A DNA stretch of 64,000 nt from CAWCWN01 sp963799245 (lineage in GTDB: Bacteria; Chloroflexota; Ktedonobacteria; Ktedonobacterales; Ktedonobacteraceae). This document shows positions 36,357-45,567 of this stretch, piece after piece. Location of the stretch: the NCBI GenBank assembly GCA_963799245.1, contig CAWCWN010000001.1:62001-126000 (forward strand), written 5' to 3'. The notes beneath the pieces are model-generated. The model ran no database searches and was not told the DNA's origin. It worked only from the letters and a program-made list of their open reading frames with translations. Made by a program: the position numbers and the translations under genes. Position 1 is the stretch's first letter; each line of letters begins with the position of its first letter.

Positions 36357-36680
36357 TCACCAATCCAGCCGTTCAACGAAGACATGGATGGTACCACCGC
36401 AGGCCAGGCCGATCTTCTCGATATTGTCCTCTTCACTGATGCCAAATTCGAGCATCTGCGGCCTGCCGTTTTCAAGTACCTCCATAGCAGATTGGACAAC
36501 AGCGGGTTCAACACAGCCGCCGCTCACCGAGCCCGCCAGCTCGCCGCTCTCGCTGACGGCCAGTTTCGCGCCTGGTCTACGCGGGGCGGAACCAGCCATA
36601 GAAACCACCGTGGCTACGGCTACACGTTCACCGCGCGCGTGCCAGCGCTCGATATCGGAGAGTACATCTCGCATATTCAT
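36357..36680 (-). CDS. XdhC/CoxI-domain protein (small)
   Basis: The 107-residue protein consists of just the XdhC/CoxI N-terminal domain: VATVVSMAGSAPRRPGAKLA, GSVSGGCVEPAVV and GLACGGTIHVFVE near the end, which includes the conserved CGG. It is expected to act together with the neighbouring XdhC Rossmann protein, as a split version of one XdhC chain. ATG 36680 follows a purine-rich GGAGGCGGAAACGGAGA leader. It lies about 40 nt before the next gene in the same direction. Confidence 0.85.
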   Translation of the reverse strand: MNMRDVLSDIERWHARGERVAVATVVSMAGSAPRRPGAKLAVSESGELAGSVSGGCVEPAVVQSAMEVLENGRPQMLEFGISEEDNIEKIGLACGGTIHVFVERLDW

Positions 36681-36755
36681 TCTCCGTTTCCGCCTCCTGA
36701 CTGTAAGCTACAGGAGGCATGGCTTCCAGGCAAACTCTCTTCCCACTGCAGGAAA

Positions 36756-38120
36756 TCATCTCATCGCCCCGGATTTACTCCAGGCCGCCGCGGCTTTACG
36801 CCTTTCGGCGCTGCTGCATAGTGGGCGATTATCATCGATCGTTTGTAAAAGTTTGCCCAGGCTGATCAAGCTGTCCAGATTATGCGCGGGCAAGAAATTG
36901 TCGATATACGGTAACGCCGTCTTCATGCCGATCGTCAGTGGGCGATATTCAGGTGAACCCAGCAGCGGGTTAAGCCAGATAAGTCTATGACAACTATGCT
37001 GCAAACGGTCCATCTCAACCTGCAGCAGACCCGCCTCGCCACGGTCCCAGCCATCGCTGATAATCAGCACAACCGCTCCCCGCCCCAGGACGCGCCGGGC
37101 CCATTTATGATTAAAGTAATGCAGGGCATCGCCAATGCGTGTGCCGCCAGACCAGTCCTGCACCGTCTTCGCGACATCGCGTACAGCATCATCAACATCA
37201 CGCCTCTTCAACTGGCGCGTGATACGCGTGAGGCGCGTACCAAAGACAAAGGTCTCGACGTTCATCAAGCCGTTTGAAATCGTGTGAATGAAGTGCAACA
37301 ACAGGCGTGAATACAGGCTCATCGAACCGCTGATGTCACAGATGATTACCAGCGGGCGCGGCTTGCGCTTGATTTCGCGCCAGGTAAGCTCAAGGATTTC
37401 GGCGCCATATTTGAGGTTGCGGCGCACAATACGGCGCATGTCGGGATACGATCCCCGGCGCGCTGGGGACTTGCGGTGCGTCGGGCGCAGGCCAAGGTGC
37501 CAGCGCATCTCTGACATCAAGCGCTTGGCTTCCTGGACCTCTTCCCAGGTGAATGACTCAAAATCCTTCTTGCGCAGCAGCTCGATAGCACTGTAAGCGG
37601 TTCCCTGTGGATCGGCATCATCATCGTCATCTTCCCGATCTATGCGCTCATCGGCACGACGACGGCGCTCAGATTGACGCATCTCCGACTTCAGGTCTCT
37701 GCGCTGCTGCTCGTTGGCATTCATATGCTCGGCCAGGCGCTTGCGCTCCGAGGGCGGCAGGCGCATCTGGCGGTCGTCGCGCTTGGCAGCGCCTTTGGAA
37801 GCGTCAGCCTTCTTGTCCTTGCGATCACGCATATACCAGTAGTAGAGGAAGAGCTGGTCAAACAACGCCTCCTGCTCGTGCCTGGGCAAAAGCGAGCATT
37901 TGAGCGCGTTATAAAAATCCTCCTTAGAGGTAACATCAACAAAATTCAGCGTCTCGGCGAGCTCGAGCGTCTTACGTGGCCCCACGTCGATGCCGGATTC
38001 CCAGAGCATGCGGCCAAACTCGGTCAGGCGAAAGAGCAGGCGCTCACCACGTTCAAGCTCCAGCTGCCTGAGTGGCTCCTGCGCAAAGTAATCACCGTTC
38101 TCATGAACGTCAATACTCAT
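36756..38120 (-). CDS. CoxE-like protein with VWA domain
   Basis: The 454-residue protein has a ~220-residue N-terminal part with a long charged stretch (RQSERRRRADERIDREDDDD) and a C-terminal von Willebrand A domain at ~255-430. The MIDAS motif DISGSMS near 265 and the later TRIGDAL and ISDGWDRG segments are intact, so metal binding is likely. CoxE works with the MoxR ATPase CoxD in activating the metal centre of CO dehydrogenase-type enzymes. Its start is 3 nt after the CoxD-like gene stop, a tight operon. Confidence 0.88.
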   Translation of the reverse strand: MSIDVHENGDYFAQEPLRQLELERGERLLFRLTEFGRMLWESGIDVGPRKTLELAETLNFVDVTSKEDFYNALKCSLLPRHEQEALFDQLFLYYWYMRDRKDKKADASKGAAKRDDRQMRLPPSERKRLAEHMNANEQQRRDLKSEMRQSERRRRADERIDREDDDDDADPQGTAYSAIELLRKKDFESFTWEEVQEAKRLMSEMRWHLGLRPTHRKSPARRGSYPDMRRIVRRNLKYGAEILELTWREIKRKPRPLVIICDISGSMSLYSRLLLHFIHTISNGLMNVETFVFGTRLTRITRQLKRRDVDDAVRDVAKTVQDWSGGTRIGDALHYFNHKWARRVLGRGAVVLIISDGWDRGEAGLLQVEMDRLQHSCHRLIWLNPLLGSPEYRPLTIGMKTALPYIDNFLPAHNLDSLISLGKLLQTIDDNRPLCSSAERRKAAAAWSKSGAMR

Positions 38121-38123
38121 AGC

Positions 38124-39038
38124 TTAGGATGCTCCCCGCGCCTTCTGGACCAGCTTGAACAGGCCGCTGCCGCCAACCTTGAGCACGTCGTCCTGGTATT
38201 TGAGCAGCGCTCCCAGCGTATCACGCACAGGTCCCTCCACAAGATCCAGCTGATTGAGCGCCAGCAACGAGCTGATCCAGTCGAGAGTTTCAGCGACGCC
38301 GGGGGCCTTGTAGAGATCGGCGCTGCGCAGTTCGCGTACAAACATACAGACCTGCTTCGCCAGGCGCTCGGGTACTTCGGGCATACGCGCCAGCACGATC
38401 GAATACTCCTTCTCCAGGTTCGGGAAATCGATCCAATAGTAGAGACAGCGCCGGCGCAGGGCATCGTGGATCTCACGAGTACGGTTGGATGTAATGATTA
38501 CCAGCGGGGGGTCCCTGGCGACTACAGTGCCAATCTCGGGGATGGTGATCTGAAAATCAGAGAGCAGCTCAAGCAGATAGGCCTCAAACTCTTCGTCGCT
38601 GCGATCAAGCTCATCAATCAGCAGGACGGGCGGACGCGCGCTCTCCGTGTCGATAGCCTGGAGCAGAGGACGCTTAATCAGGAATTCGGGGCCAAAAATC
38701 TCTTTCAGTTCCTGCTGGCGATTGACGCCCGCAGCCTCCATCAAGCGGATGTGCAACATCTGGCGCGTATAGTTCCATTCATACACGGCCGTGTTGACAT
38801 CGATGCCTTCATAACATTGTAGTCGAATCAAGTTCGTATTCAGCGCGGATGCAAGCACCTTGGCAATCTCTGTCTTACCTACACCCGGTTCACCTTCCAA
38901 TAAAAGCGGCTTACGTCGTTTGAGAGCCAGGAAAACCGCCGTCGCCAGGCTACGATCAGCAACATAATGCTGAGCAAACATCGTCCGCTGCACATCTTCT
39001 ATGCTGTTAAAATCGGAAACTTGTTGTTCCTGCTCCAA
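38124..39038 (-). CDS. MoxR/CoxD-type AAA+ ATPase
   Basis: The 304-residue AAA+ ATPase has Walker A GEPGVGKTE near residue 45, Walker B LLIDELDRSDEE near 140, sensor-1 IITSNRTRE near 180 and the RRRCLYYWI arginine-finger region. It belongs to the MoxR branch paired with VWA proteins. In the CO dehydrogenase system the CoxD ATPase drives rearrangement of the copper-molybdenum site together with CoxE. The start is TTG at 39038 with GGGAGG 6 nt upstream. It is first in the four-gene run and lies behind a promoter with a palindromic element. Confidence 0.9.
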   Translation of the reverse strand: MEQEQQVSDFNSIEDVQRTMFAQHYVADRSLATAVFLALKRRKPLLLEGEPGVGKTEIAKVLASALNTNLIRLQCYEGIDVNTAVYEWNYTRQMLHIRLMEAAGVNRQQELKEIFGPEFLIKRPLLQAIDTESARPPVLLIDELDRSDEEFEAYLLELLSDFQITIPEIGTVVARDPPLVIITSNRTREIHDALRRRCLYYWIDFPNLEKEYSIVLARMPEVPERLAKQVCMFVRELRSADLYKAPGVAETLDWISSLLALNQLDLVEGPVRDTLGALLKYQDDVLKVGGSGLFKLVQKARGAS

Positions 39039-39115
39039 CGAGGGCCTCCCACGTAATTAGAATGTACCCAAATGGCACAGCAATGATAGTAGCTATTACA
39101 AGGTGCAAGCGGATG

Positions 39116-39166
39116 TTACACATGTGTAATATTCATATTCTATGCTATTAGCATGACTGTTATCAA
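39116..39166 (-). promoter_or_regulatory. Promoter and palindromic operator of the coxD-coxE-xdhC run
   Basis: On the minus strand TTGATA (39166-39161) and TAGAAT (39142-39137) are 18 nt apart. A perfect 14-bp palindrome TTACACATGTGTAA (39116-39129) begins 7 nt past the -10 and would cover the transcription start. Its position fits a repressor operator. No regulator gene is adjacent. Confidence 0.6.
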
Positions 39167-39195
39167 GTTTGACAATAACGTAAATACTTTTGTTA

Positions 39196-40299
39196 TTACA
39201 CCAGTATTTTTCCATCCTTGAAGAAGAGCTCTCCATCAACCCAGACTTCACCCTGGCGGCGCAGGTCACAAACCATGTCCCAGTGGAGGGCTGAAGTGTT
39301 GCGGCCGCCGGTTTCGGGATAGCTGGCGCCCAGGGCCAGGTGCACGGTTCCGCCCATCTTCTCGTCAAACAACACATTCTTTGTACTGCGATTGACGCGG
39401 GAGTTATTGCCAAAGGCAAACTCGCCTAGATAGCGAGCGCCGCCATCGATCTCCAGCATCTGCTGCAAGTAATCCTGCCCCTGGCGCGCGCACGCCTCGA
39501 TCACTTTTCCTTGCTCGAAAATCAGGCGCACCCCCTCAATCGTGCGGCCATCATGTGAGGCCGGTATATCGAACCGGATCACGCCGCTGGCGCTGTCTTC
39601 AACCGGGCCGGTAAAGAACTCCCCGCTGGGAAAGTTGCGCTTGCCGTCGCTGTTGATAAATCTGCGCTCTGCTATTGAGAGCGTCAGGTCGGTACCCTCT
39701 CCCAGCATCCGTACCTGGCGATGCCCGACCAGCCAATCCACCAGGCGCTGCTGTTGACAGGCAAGTTCTCGCCAGCGCTCAATCGGCTGGGGGTCATTGA
39801 GAAAGCATACATCAAAAACAAATTCCTCAAAATCGTGCAGCGACATTTCGGCATCCTGTGCATAGCCATGGGTGGGATACAGGGTTGAGCACCAGCGAAA
39901 CCTGCCGGCTTGCTCACGCTGCCGCCAGATGCCTCTGATGGGCTGCAGCGCTGCGCGCTGCCTGCCAGCACGCGCCGGATCTACCGCGCTCAAAGCTTTG
40001 GTGTTGCTTCTTGCAGCTATATACAGCCGCGCATCGACACTTTCCGCCGTCACTTTAGCCAGGGGGGAGACGCGAGTGAGTTGGTCGTCGTTGGCCTCGC
40101 GTAAAAAGATCTCTTCCAGGTTTTCTAATTCAACCTGCGCAAGCGGGTGGGCGCCCACGCGCAATACCTCTCTATATACGGCCTCAATGAGCGGAGCGGC
40201 CAGCGGCGCAGCCTGGATCGCAACAGTCTCGCCGGCTTTGATATATAAGGAGTAGTGGACGAGCGTGTGCGCCCAGCGCTGAATACGTTCATCTTGCAT
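39196..40299 (-). CDS. M29-family aminopeptidase
   Basis: The product has 367 residues from ATG 40299; a TTG two codons earlier is also possible. It follows the thermophilic aminopeptidase (M29) pattern: GTDLTLSI near 205, NFPSGEFFTGPVEDSASG with a metal-ligand glutamate near 230, LGEFAFGNN near 300 with the second glutamate, and a C-terminal LGASYPETGG...ALHWDMVCDL with His and Asp ligands. These cytoplasmic metallopeptidases release N-terminal residues from peptides. It begins 17 nt after the rqcH stop and may be co-transcribed with it. Confidence 0.88.
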   Translation of the reverse strand: MQDERIQRWAHTLVHYSLYIKAGETVAIQAAPLAAPLIEAVYREVLRVGAHPLAQVELENLEEIFLREANDDQLTRVSPLAKVTAESVDARLYIAARSNTKALSAVDPARAGRQRAALQPIRGIWRQREQAGRFRWCSTLYPTHGYAQDAEMSLHDFEEFVFDVCFLNDPQPIERWRELACQQQRLVDWLVGHRQVRMLGEGTDLTLSIAERRFINSDGKRNFPSGEFFTGPVEDSASGVIRFDIPASHDGRTIEGVRLIFEQGKVIEACARQGQDYLQQMLEIDGGARYLGEFAFGNNSRVNRSTKNVLFDEKMGGTVHLALGASYPETGGRNTSALHWDMVCDLRRQGEVWVDGELFFKDGKILV

Positions 40300-40315
40300 G
40301 CGCAACTTTTCCTTT

Positions 40316-42275
40316 CTACTCTATATTTTCTGGCGCCACGAATATCGTCTTCTCCCGCTCATAGATCACCATCCCGGGCCCGCCACCTTTCATATGACGC
40401 ACATATTTTTGCAACGTGTAATCAACAGGAGCAGCAGTGCTGCCGCGCGCCTGGCTAAAATAGGCGGCCAGGCGCGCGGCCTGATCTAGCGTAGAATAGG
40501 GAATTTCGCGCCCCCCCGCCTTGATAATGACGTGCGCACCTGGTACTCCGCGCGCGTGCAGCCAGGTATCATTGGCGGTCGCCTGGTGAAACGTAATCTC
40601 CTCGTTCTGGCGACTATTCTTGCCAATCAACAGGGCGAAGCCATCGCGGCTCTGCAGGCGTAAAGGGACCCCCCCACCAGGCATGGCAGCCCTGCTCTTA
40701 AGTTGCTTCTTGCTCTTGGCAGCGGCCTTTTTCTTTGCGGGCCGTTGCGCCGCGCCACGTATATAGCCCGCGCCCTGCACCTCGGCTTTGACCAGGGCCA
40801 CCTCCGCCGGGGTATCAGCAAGCATCAGGTCGGCCAGTAATTGTTCAATGGTAGCCATCTCCATCGCGTTTTGCACGATCTGAGCAGGCACAAGGGCGGT
40901 AGCGCGTCGCAACTTGGCGTATTTATTGAAGAGGCGCGTGGCGTTGCCCACGGCGTCAAAGCGCGGGTCAAGTGCGATGGCAATCTCCTCATACTGGCCA
41001 GATGCTTCCTCGGCAAAAAAGCTGGGCAGGATGACGCTGTTCAAGCCCTGCCGCACCTCGTGCTGATGAGCCAGCAGCAGGTCACCCTCAAGCCGGTAGC
41101 GGGCTGCCTCCGCCGTGCGAGCCTGTTCCCGCTGCAGCAGTTCGCCCTTGCGTCTGCAGCGCTCAAGTTGCGTTTGCAGTAGCCTGCGCAGCGGCGCGCG
41201 TACGTTCTCCATGGCGTCTCGCCATTCGCTACGCGCAAAATAGTCATCGAGCAGCACATTGATGGATGGAGACTGCTGGCTGCGCAGGCCGGGCTGATCT
41301 ATATATTGCTCCAGGACATAAGGCGCGCAGGCCACGGGCACTGCTGCCCCGGATGTGCCAGGCGCAGCGGGAGCCTCGGTAATGCGCTCTACCATGTGTG
41401 GCGACCACACATGGCTGTCGTACAACGCAGCCAGCTCGCGTACGTTCCAGGCCAGTTCCTCCCACATGCCCACGCCGCCCTCAAATGGAGTCTCAGCATC
41501 GCCCGTCGTCCGGTAGACAGCTTCGCGAGCCAGCAAGGGACTGAAGCCGAGCAGGTGTCTCGTCAGCAACTGCCATAATTTTGTTTGAGCGGGAGCATGT
41601 CTGCGCTTTTTCCCCTGGGCGACCTGTTCAACAGGCACCTGGTCTCCGGCCCAAAGCGCCAGACTATCTGCCTGCAGTGTCGCCGCCTCTACCTTCGGCA
41701 GAGTATGACCCGTAAAGGTGTGCTGCTGGGGAGGAGGAGGTATGTAGCGCACATTGGCGGCTACCGTACGGTAACGATTGACCTCGGCACCGACATGTTT
41801 AAGACTGCCAAGAATCATGCCAGCCTCATCACAAAAAATAATATTACTGAGGTTTCCCATCATTTCGGCAATCAGGCGAAAACGTACTCGCTCATCGCTC
41901 TGCGGGCCGCTGCGGTAACTGGCGACCAGCTCCAGCATACGCTCCCAGCGAGGCTGTACCACAGTCTCAATACGCGCGCCTACGAGATATTTACGCAAGA
42001 GCATAACAAATGAGGACGGCTCACTGGCGATCCTGGCGGGCTTGCGAACGGTCAGGTGGGCGCGCGCCAGTTGTGGATGCGCGGACAGATAGAGCCAACG
42101 GTTATGCCCCCCCTCGCCCCCCCTGCCCCCCCCTTACACCCTGACTGCCGGGCGCATAGCACTGCAGGGCGATAGCATATTCACTCGGCGCAATGATGGT
42201 GTCGATACGCGCGCCCTTTAGCAAGATACGCCATTCGTCAGCAACCGCAGCCAGGGTTATAGCATCTACCTGCAT
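40316..42275 (-). pseudogene. rqcH: RqcH/NFACT ribosome quality-control protein, split by a frameshift
   Basis: Reading from ATG 42275, frame 1 gives a typical NFACT start (MQVDAITLAAVADEWRILLK...) and stops at 42104 after a Gly/Arg-rich run. The correct continuation (HNRWLYLSAHPQLARAHL, then MLLRKYLVGARIE at 42004) is in a frame offset by one base and runs to 40316. One G too many in a ladder of G8, G7 and G7 explains it. The C-terminal NFACT-R domain is present (LLIGKNSRQNEEITFH, DTWLHARGVPGAHVIIK). RqcH adds alanine tails to stalled nascent chains on 60S-like 50S complexes. The chain would be about 650 residues, a normal length. It may be a sequencing error, phase variation or real decay. 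Confidence 0.88.
42107..42133 (-). repeat. Poly-G ladder in rqcH
   Basis: The plus strand reads C7 (42107-42113), tcg, C7 (42117-42123), tg, C8 (42126-42133). All three runs lie between the two frames of rqcH, and loss of one base in any of them restores one continuous frame. Confidence 0.9.
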
Positions 42276-42541
42276 CGAATTCCCTATCTCTATCTATCGT
42301 TCTTTAGCATACAACAGCATCTACGAATTTGCCCGCAGGTGTTGTACAATATCTACTAGGTAACTTTGTTACTTTTAGTCGTAGCCTGGTTTGTTGCACC
42401 CTCATTCCCAGCGCGGCCATAACTTGAACACATGGGTATGCCGGAGCACATCTTATACGCGAGCGTCATTGATAGTATAACAAAAGGGTGGTGTGTTCGT
42501 ATACCACCTCTCCAGTGCCAGTAATGTCAGAGGGAAAAAGC

Positions 42542-43195
42542 ATGCAACTTGAGACGGAGCAACAATCTGTGTTCCAGCAGAGTTCGAGCCTCCTGCCGTC
42601 ACAGCAGCCTGGGCTGCTTTTCGTCCTTTCGGCTCCATCCGGCACGGGTAAAGATAGCGTTATTTCTGCTCTCAAAGAGAGCAGGGCGGATTTTTATGTC
42701 GTAGCTTCGGTTACCACGCGTTCACCTCGACCCGGGGAGAGCGAGGGCAACCCCTATCACTTTATCAGTGAAGAGAGCTTCAAACAGTTAATTGCAGCTG
42801 ATGCACTCCTCGAATACGCCAATGTCCACGGTAACTGGTATGGGCAACCCCGCCAGGCCATTCGAGAAAACCTCCAGGCCGGCCGCGATGTGCTGCTCAA
42901 AATTGATGTCCAGGGAGCGGCAACGGTGCGTCATAAAGTCCCGGAGGCCATCTTCATCTTCCTGGTTCCAGGTTCCCTATCAGAGTTAGAGCAGCGCCTG
43001 GCGCAGCGTGATACGGAAACGCCAGAGCAGCGTGCCCGGCGCTTAAGCGACGCTCGCGAAGAGCTGGCACAGCGCTCTTTGTATGATTACGTGATCGTCA
43101 ACCGCCAGGATCACTTGCAGGAGGCGGTCGAGCAGCTGCGTGCTATAATGTTAGCTGAACACTGTCGTACCCAGATCCGCCACATTGATATTTAA
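42542..43195 (+). CDS. gmk: Guanylate kinase
   Basis: The product has 217 residues from ATG 42542, chosen because AGAGGG lies 7 nt upstream; an in-frame ATG at 42524 and GTG at 42488 are alternatives. It phosphorylates GMP to GDP. The P-loop SAPSGTGKDSV is near residue 30, preceded by an unusual Gln/Ser-rich leader of ~25 residues. The GMP-binding signature TTRSPRPGESEGNPYHFIS follows, and the LLKIDVQGA segment is near 120. The glpX gene begins 16 nt later, so the two are probably one transcript. It diverges from rqcH. Confidence 0.93.
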   Translation: MQLETEQQSVFQQSSSLLPSQQPGLLFVLSAPSGTGKDSVISALKESRADFYVVASVTTRSPRPGESEGNPYHFISEESFKQLIAADALLEYANVHGNWYGQPRQAIRENLQAGRDVLLKIDVQGAATVRHKVPEAIFIFLVPGSLSELEQRLAQRDTETPEQRARRLSDAREELAQRSLYDYVIVNRQDHLQEAVEQLRAIMLAEHCRTQIRHIDI

Positions 43196-43211
43196 GGACA
43201 AAGGAGCGCGT

Positions 43212-44216
43212 ATGTTAGAAGATCGCTTTATACAATCTGGCACCGTTGAACGCAACCTGGCCATGGAACTCGTGCGCGTGACCGAGGCCGCCGCGTTAAG
43301 TGCCGGTAGATGGATGGGCAAAGGCAATAAGGAAATGGTAGACCAGTCGGCCGTCGATGCTATGCGTCGTGCCCTGGACGGTGTCGACATGAGCGGCGTC
43401 GTGGTCATTGGCGAGGGAGAGAAGGACGAGGCCCCCATGCTCTATATCGGCGAGCAGGTTGGGAATGGCTCGCAGCCACAGGTCGATGTGGCGGTCGACC
43501 CCGTTGATGGTACACGTCTACTCGCCCTGGGACTGCCCGGGGCATTGGCAATCGTGGCCATCGCCGAACGAGGCTCGATGTTCGCGGCGCCTCCGGGCGT
43601 CTTCTACATGGAAAAGATAGCGGTCGGACCGGCTGCGCGCCATGTAATTGACATTAACGCCTCGATTGCCATCAACCTTGACCGCATCGCCCAGGTGCGT
43701 GATGCGCGCATAGAGGACCTGACAGTGATAATTCTCGACCGCCCTCGCCATGCCGAAATCATTCGCCAGATCCGCGATGTCGGCGCGCGCATTCGCCTGA
43801 TCAGCGATGGCGATGTCGCGGCCGTGATTCAGGCGGCTATGGAAGATTATAGAGGCATTGATGTCTTGATGGGCATTGGAGGCGCGCCAGAAGCTGTACT
43901 GGCCGCCGCGGCATTAAAGTGTGTTGGCGGCGAGATCCAGTGTAAAATCTGGCCGCGCTCAGACGAGGAGCGCGAGAAACTGAAGGCAGATGGGGTAGAT
44001 CTAGATCGCGTTTTCCGCACAAATGACCTTGTCAGCGGCAACGATGTTTCATTTGCGGCAACCGGCATCACCGGCGGTGAAATTCTGGACGGTGTGCAGT
44101 ATTTTGGTTGGGGTGCGCGCACCTCTTCTGTGATGATGCGCTCACGCTCTGGAACCATACGCTACATTCACGCGCGCCACCAGTGGCGCAAGGGCCGCCA
44201 GGCACCGAGGGTGTAA
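43212..44216 (+). CDS. glpX: Class II fructose-1,6-bisphosphatase
   Basis: The product has 334 residues from ATG 43212 with AAAGGAG 5 nt upstream; an in-frame start nine codons earlier overlaps gmk and is less likely. GlpX-type enzymes hydrolyse fructose-1,6-bisphosphate in gluconeogenesis. Family motifs are VVIGEGEKDEAPML near 73, DVAVDPVDGTRLLALG near 97 with the metal-binding aspartates, LISDGDVAAVI near 195 and GIGGAPEAVLAAAAL near 225. It ends at a strong GC palindrome shared with the convergent isocitrate dehydrogenase gene. Confidence 0.95.
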   Translation: MLEDRFIQSGTVERNLAMELVRVTEAAALSAGRWMGKGNKEMVDQSAVDAMRRALDGVDMSGVVVIGEGEKDEAPMLYIGEQVGNGSQPQVDVAVDPVDGTRLLALGLPGALAIVAIAERGSMFAAPPGVFYMEKIAVGPAARHVIDINASIAINLDRIAQVRDARIEDLTVIILDRPRHAEIIRQIRDVGARIRLISDGDVAAVIQAAMEDYRGIDVLMGIGGAPEAVLAAAALKCVGGEIQCKIWPRSDEEREKLKADGVDLDRVFRTNDLVSGNDVSFAATGITGGEILDGVQYFGWGARTSSVMMRSRSGTIRYIHARHQWRKGRQAPRV

Positions 44217-44237
44217 GGCACAGGCGCCCCTGGGGGA

Positions 44238-44265
44238 GGGAGCGCGGCCCGCGGGCCGCGCTCCC
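44238..44265. terminator. GC-rich palindrome between convergent glpX and icd
   Basis: GGGAGCGCGGCCC (44238-44250) and GGGCCGCGCTCCC (44253-44265) are exact complements around GC. It lies 22 nt past the glpX stop and 12 nt past the icd stop, so it can serve both genes. No T-run flanks it. Confidence 0.7.
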
Positions 44266-44276
44266 CCTCGCGCCGA

Positions 44277-45362
44277 TTATAAGCGCTGTAAATGTTCAAT
44301 CACGGCGTCTGCGACCTGTGTGGTACCGACAGCACTGAGATCGTCCGGGCGCGACTTTAGATCGTAGGTCACGCTCTTGCCTTCAGCGATCACCTGGGTA
44401 ATAGCCTGCTCCAGCCGCGCAGCCGCTGCTCGCTCACCAAGGTGGCGCAGCATCAATACCCCCGAGAACATCATGGCCATGGGATTGACTTTATTTTGAC
44501 CTGCATACTTGGGTGCGCTGCCGTGCACCGGCTCAAATACGGCGTACTGGCTGCCGACATTGGCCCCCGGTGCAACCCCCAGGCCGCCAATAAGTCCGGC
44601 AGATAAATCAGAGATGATATCTCCATATAAGTTCGGCAGCACAAGCACGTCATACGCTTCCGGCTTCTGGACCAGCTGCATACACATATTGTCGACGATA
44701 CGATCCTCAAATTGGATATCGGGATATTCCTTGGAGACCTCTTGCGCCGTGGCAAGAAAAAGACCGTCGGAACAACGCATAATATTCGCCTTGTGGACCG
44801 CGGTGACTTTACGATGCTCATTGGCGCGAGCGTATTCAAATGCGAACTTGACTATACGCCGGGTAGCCATCACAGAGATAAACTTTATACTGATAGCGGA
44901 GTCCAGATGCAGGCGCGTCCCCGTCGTATGAGCAATCGTCTCTATGATCTCTTCCTGCTCGGGAGTTCCTATTTGAAACTCGATGCCAGCATATAAATCC
45001 TCTGTATTCTCCCGCACGATCGTCAAATCAATGTTGTCATAGCGAGAACGCAAACCCTGGTATGTCTTTGCAGGGCGTAGATTTGCATAGAGATCGAGTC
45101 TCTTGCGTAAGGTTACGTTTGCACTGCGCACGCCCTTACCAACGGGAGTGGTAATCGGACCCTTCAAGGCAACCTTTGTATCTTTAATCGATTCGATCAC
45201 TTCATCGGGCAAGATCGTGCCATGCTTCTCCAACATCTCCAGGCCCGCTTGGTGTATTTTCCAGCAAAACTGAATACCTGTTGCCTCGAGCACGCGACGT
45301 GTTGCCTCAGTAATCTCTGGCCCTGTCCCATCGCCAGGTATGAGTGTGATGGCGTACGCCAT
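44277..45362 (-). CDS. NAD-dependent isocitrate dehydrogenase (IDH/IMDH family)
   Basis: The product has 361 residues from ATG 45362 with GGAGG 6 nt upstream. It belongs to the beta-decarboxylating dehydrogenase family: IPGDGTGPEIT near residue 10, LRPAKTYQGLRSRYDNIDL, VRENTEDLYAGIEF near 120, KANIMRCSDGLF near 195, DVLVLPNLYGDIISDLSAG near 240-258 and HGSAPKYAGQNKVNP near 287. The NTEDLYAG segment and overall length fit NAD-type isocitrate dehydrogenase (or homoisocitrate-like) rather than leucine-pathway LeuB. It oxidises isocitrate to 2-oxoglutarate. It is monocistronic with a TATAAT promoter. A 3-isopropylmalate role is not excluded, but no leu genes are near. Confidence 0.85.
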   Translation of the reverse strand: MAYAITLIPGDGTGPEITEATRRVLEATGIQFCWKIHQAGLEMLEKHGTILPDEVIESIKDTKVALKGPITTPVGKGVRSANVTLRKRLDLYANLRPAKTYQGLRSRYDNIDLTIVRENTEDLYAGIEFQIGTPEQEEIIETIAHTTGTRLHLDSAISIKFISVMATRRIVKFAFEYARANEHRKVTAVHKANIMRCSDGLFLATAQEVSKEYPDIQFEDRIVDNMCMQLVQKPEAYDVLVLPNLYGDIISDLSAGLIGGLGVAPGANVGSQYAVFEPVHGSAPKYAGQNKVNPMAMMFSGVLMLRHLGERAAAARLEQAITQVIAEGKSVTYDLKSRPDDLSAVGTTQVADAVIEHLQRL

Positions 45363-45408
45363 GAGTCCCTCCAATTAGTAGAGCTTATCGGGATTCTTCT
45401 GCTTCTCG

Positions 45409-45437
45409 ATTATATCACCAAACAACGGTAATTTAAA
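45409..45437 (-). promoter_or_regulatory. Promoter of the isocitrate dehydrogenase gene
   Basis: On the minus strand TTTAAA (45437-45432) precedes a perfect TATAAT (45414-45409) by 17 nt, about 45 nt before the start codon. Confidence 0.65.
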
Positions 45438-45567
45438 TTCAAAGACGAGTAGCTCACCCCTGCATACAGCGCGGGATATTACTGGCTCCAGAGGGTATTC
45501 CGCGAGGCGAGAAGGCTGGCAGAACCTGACAGGGGGATGCAGACCTCTCGCGCCGCAAGTGGGGCCG

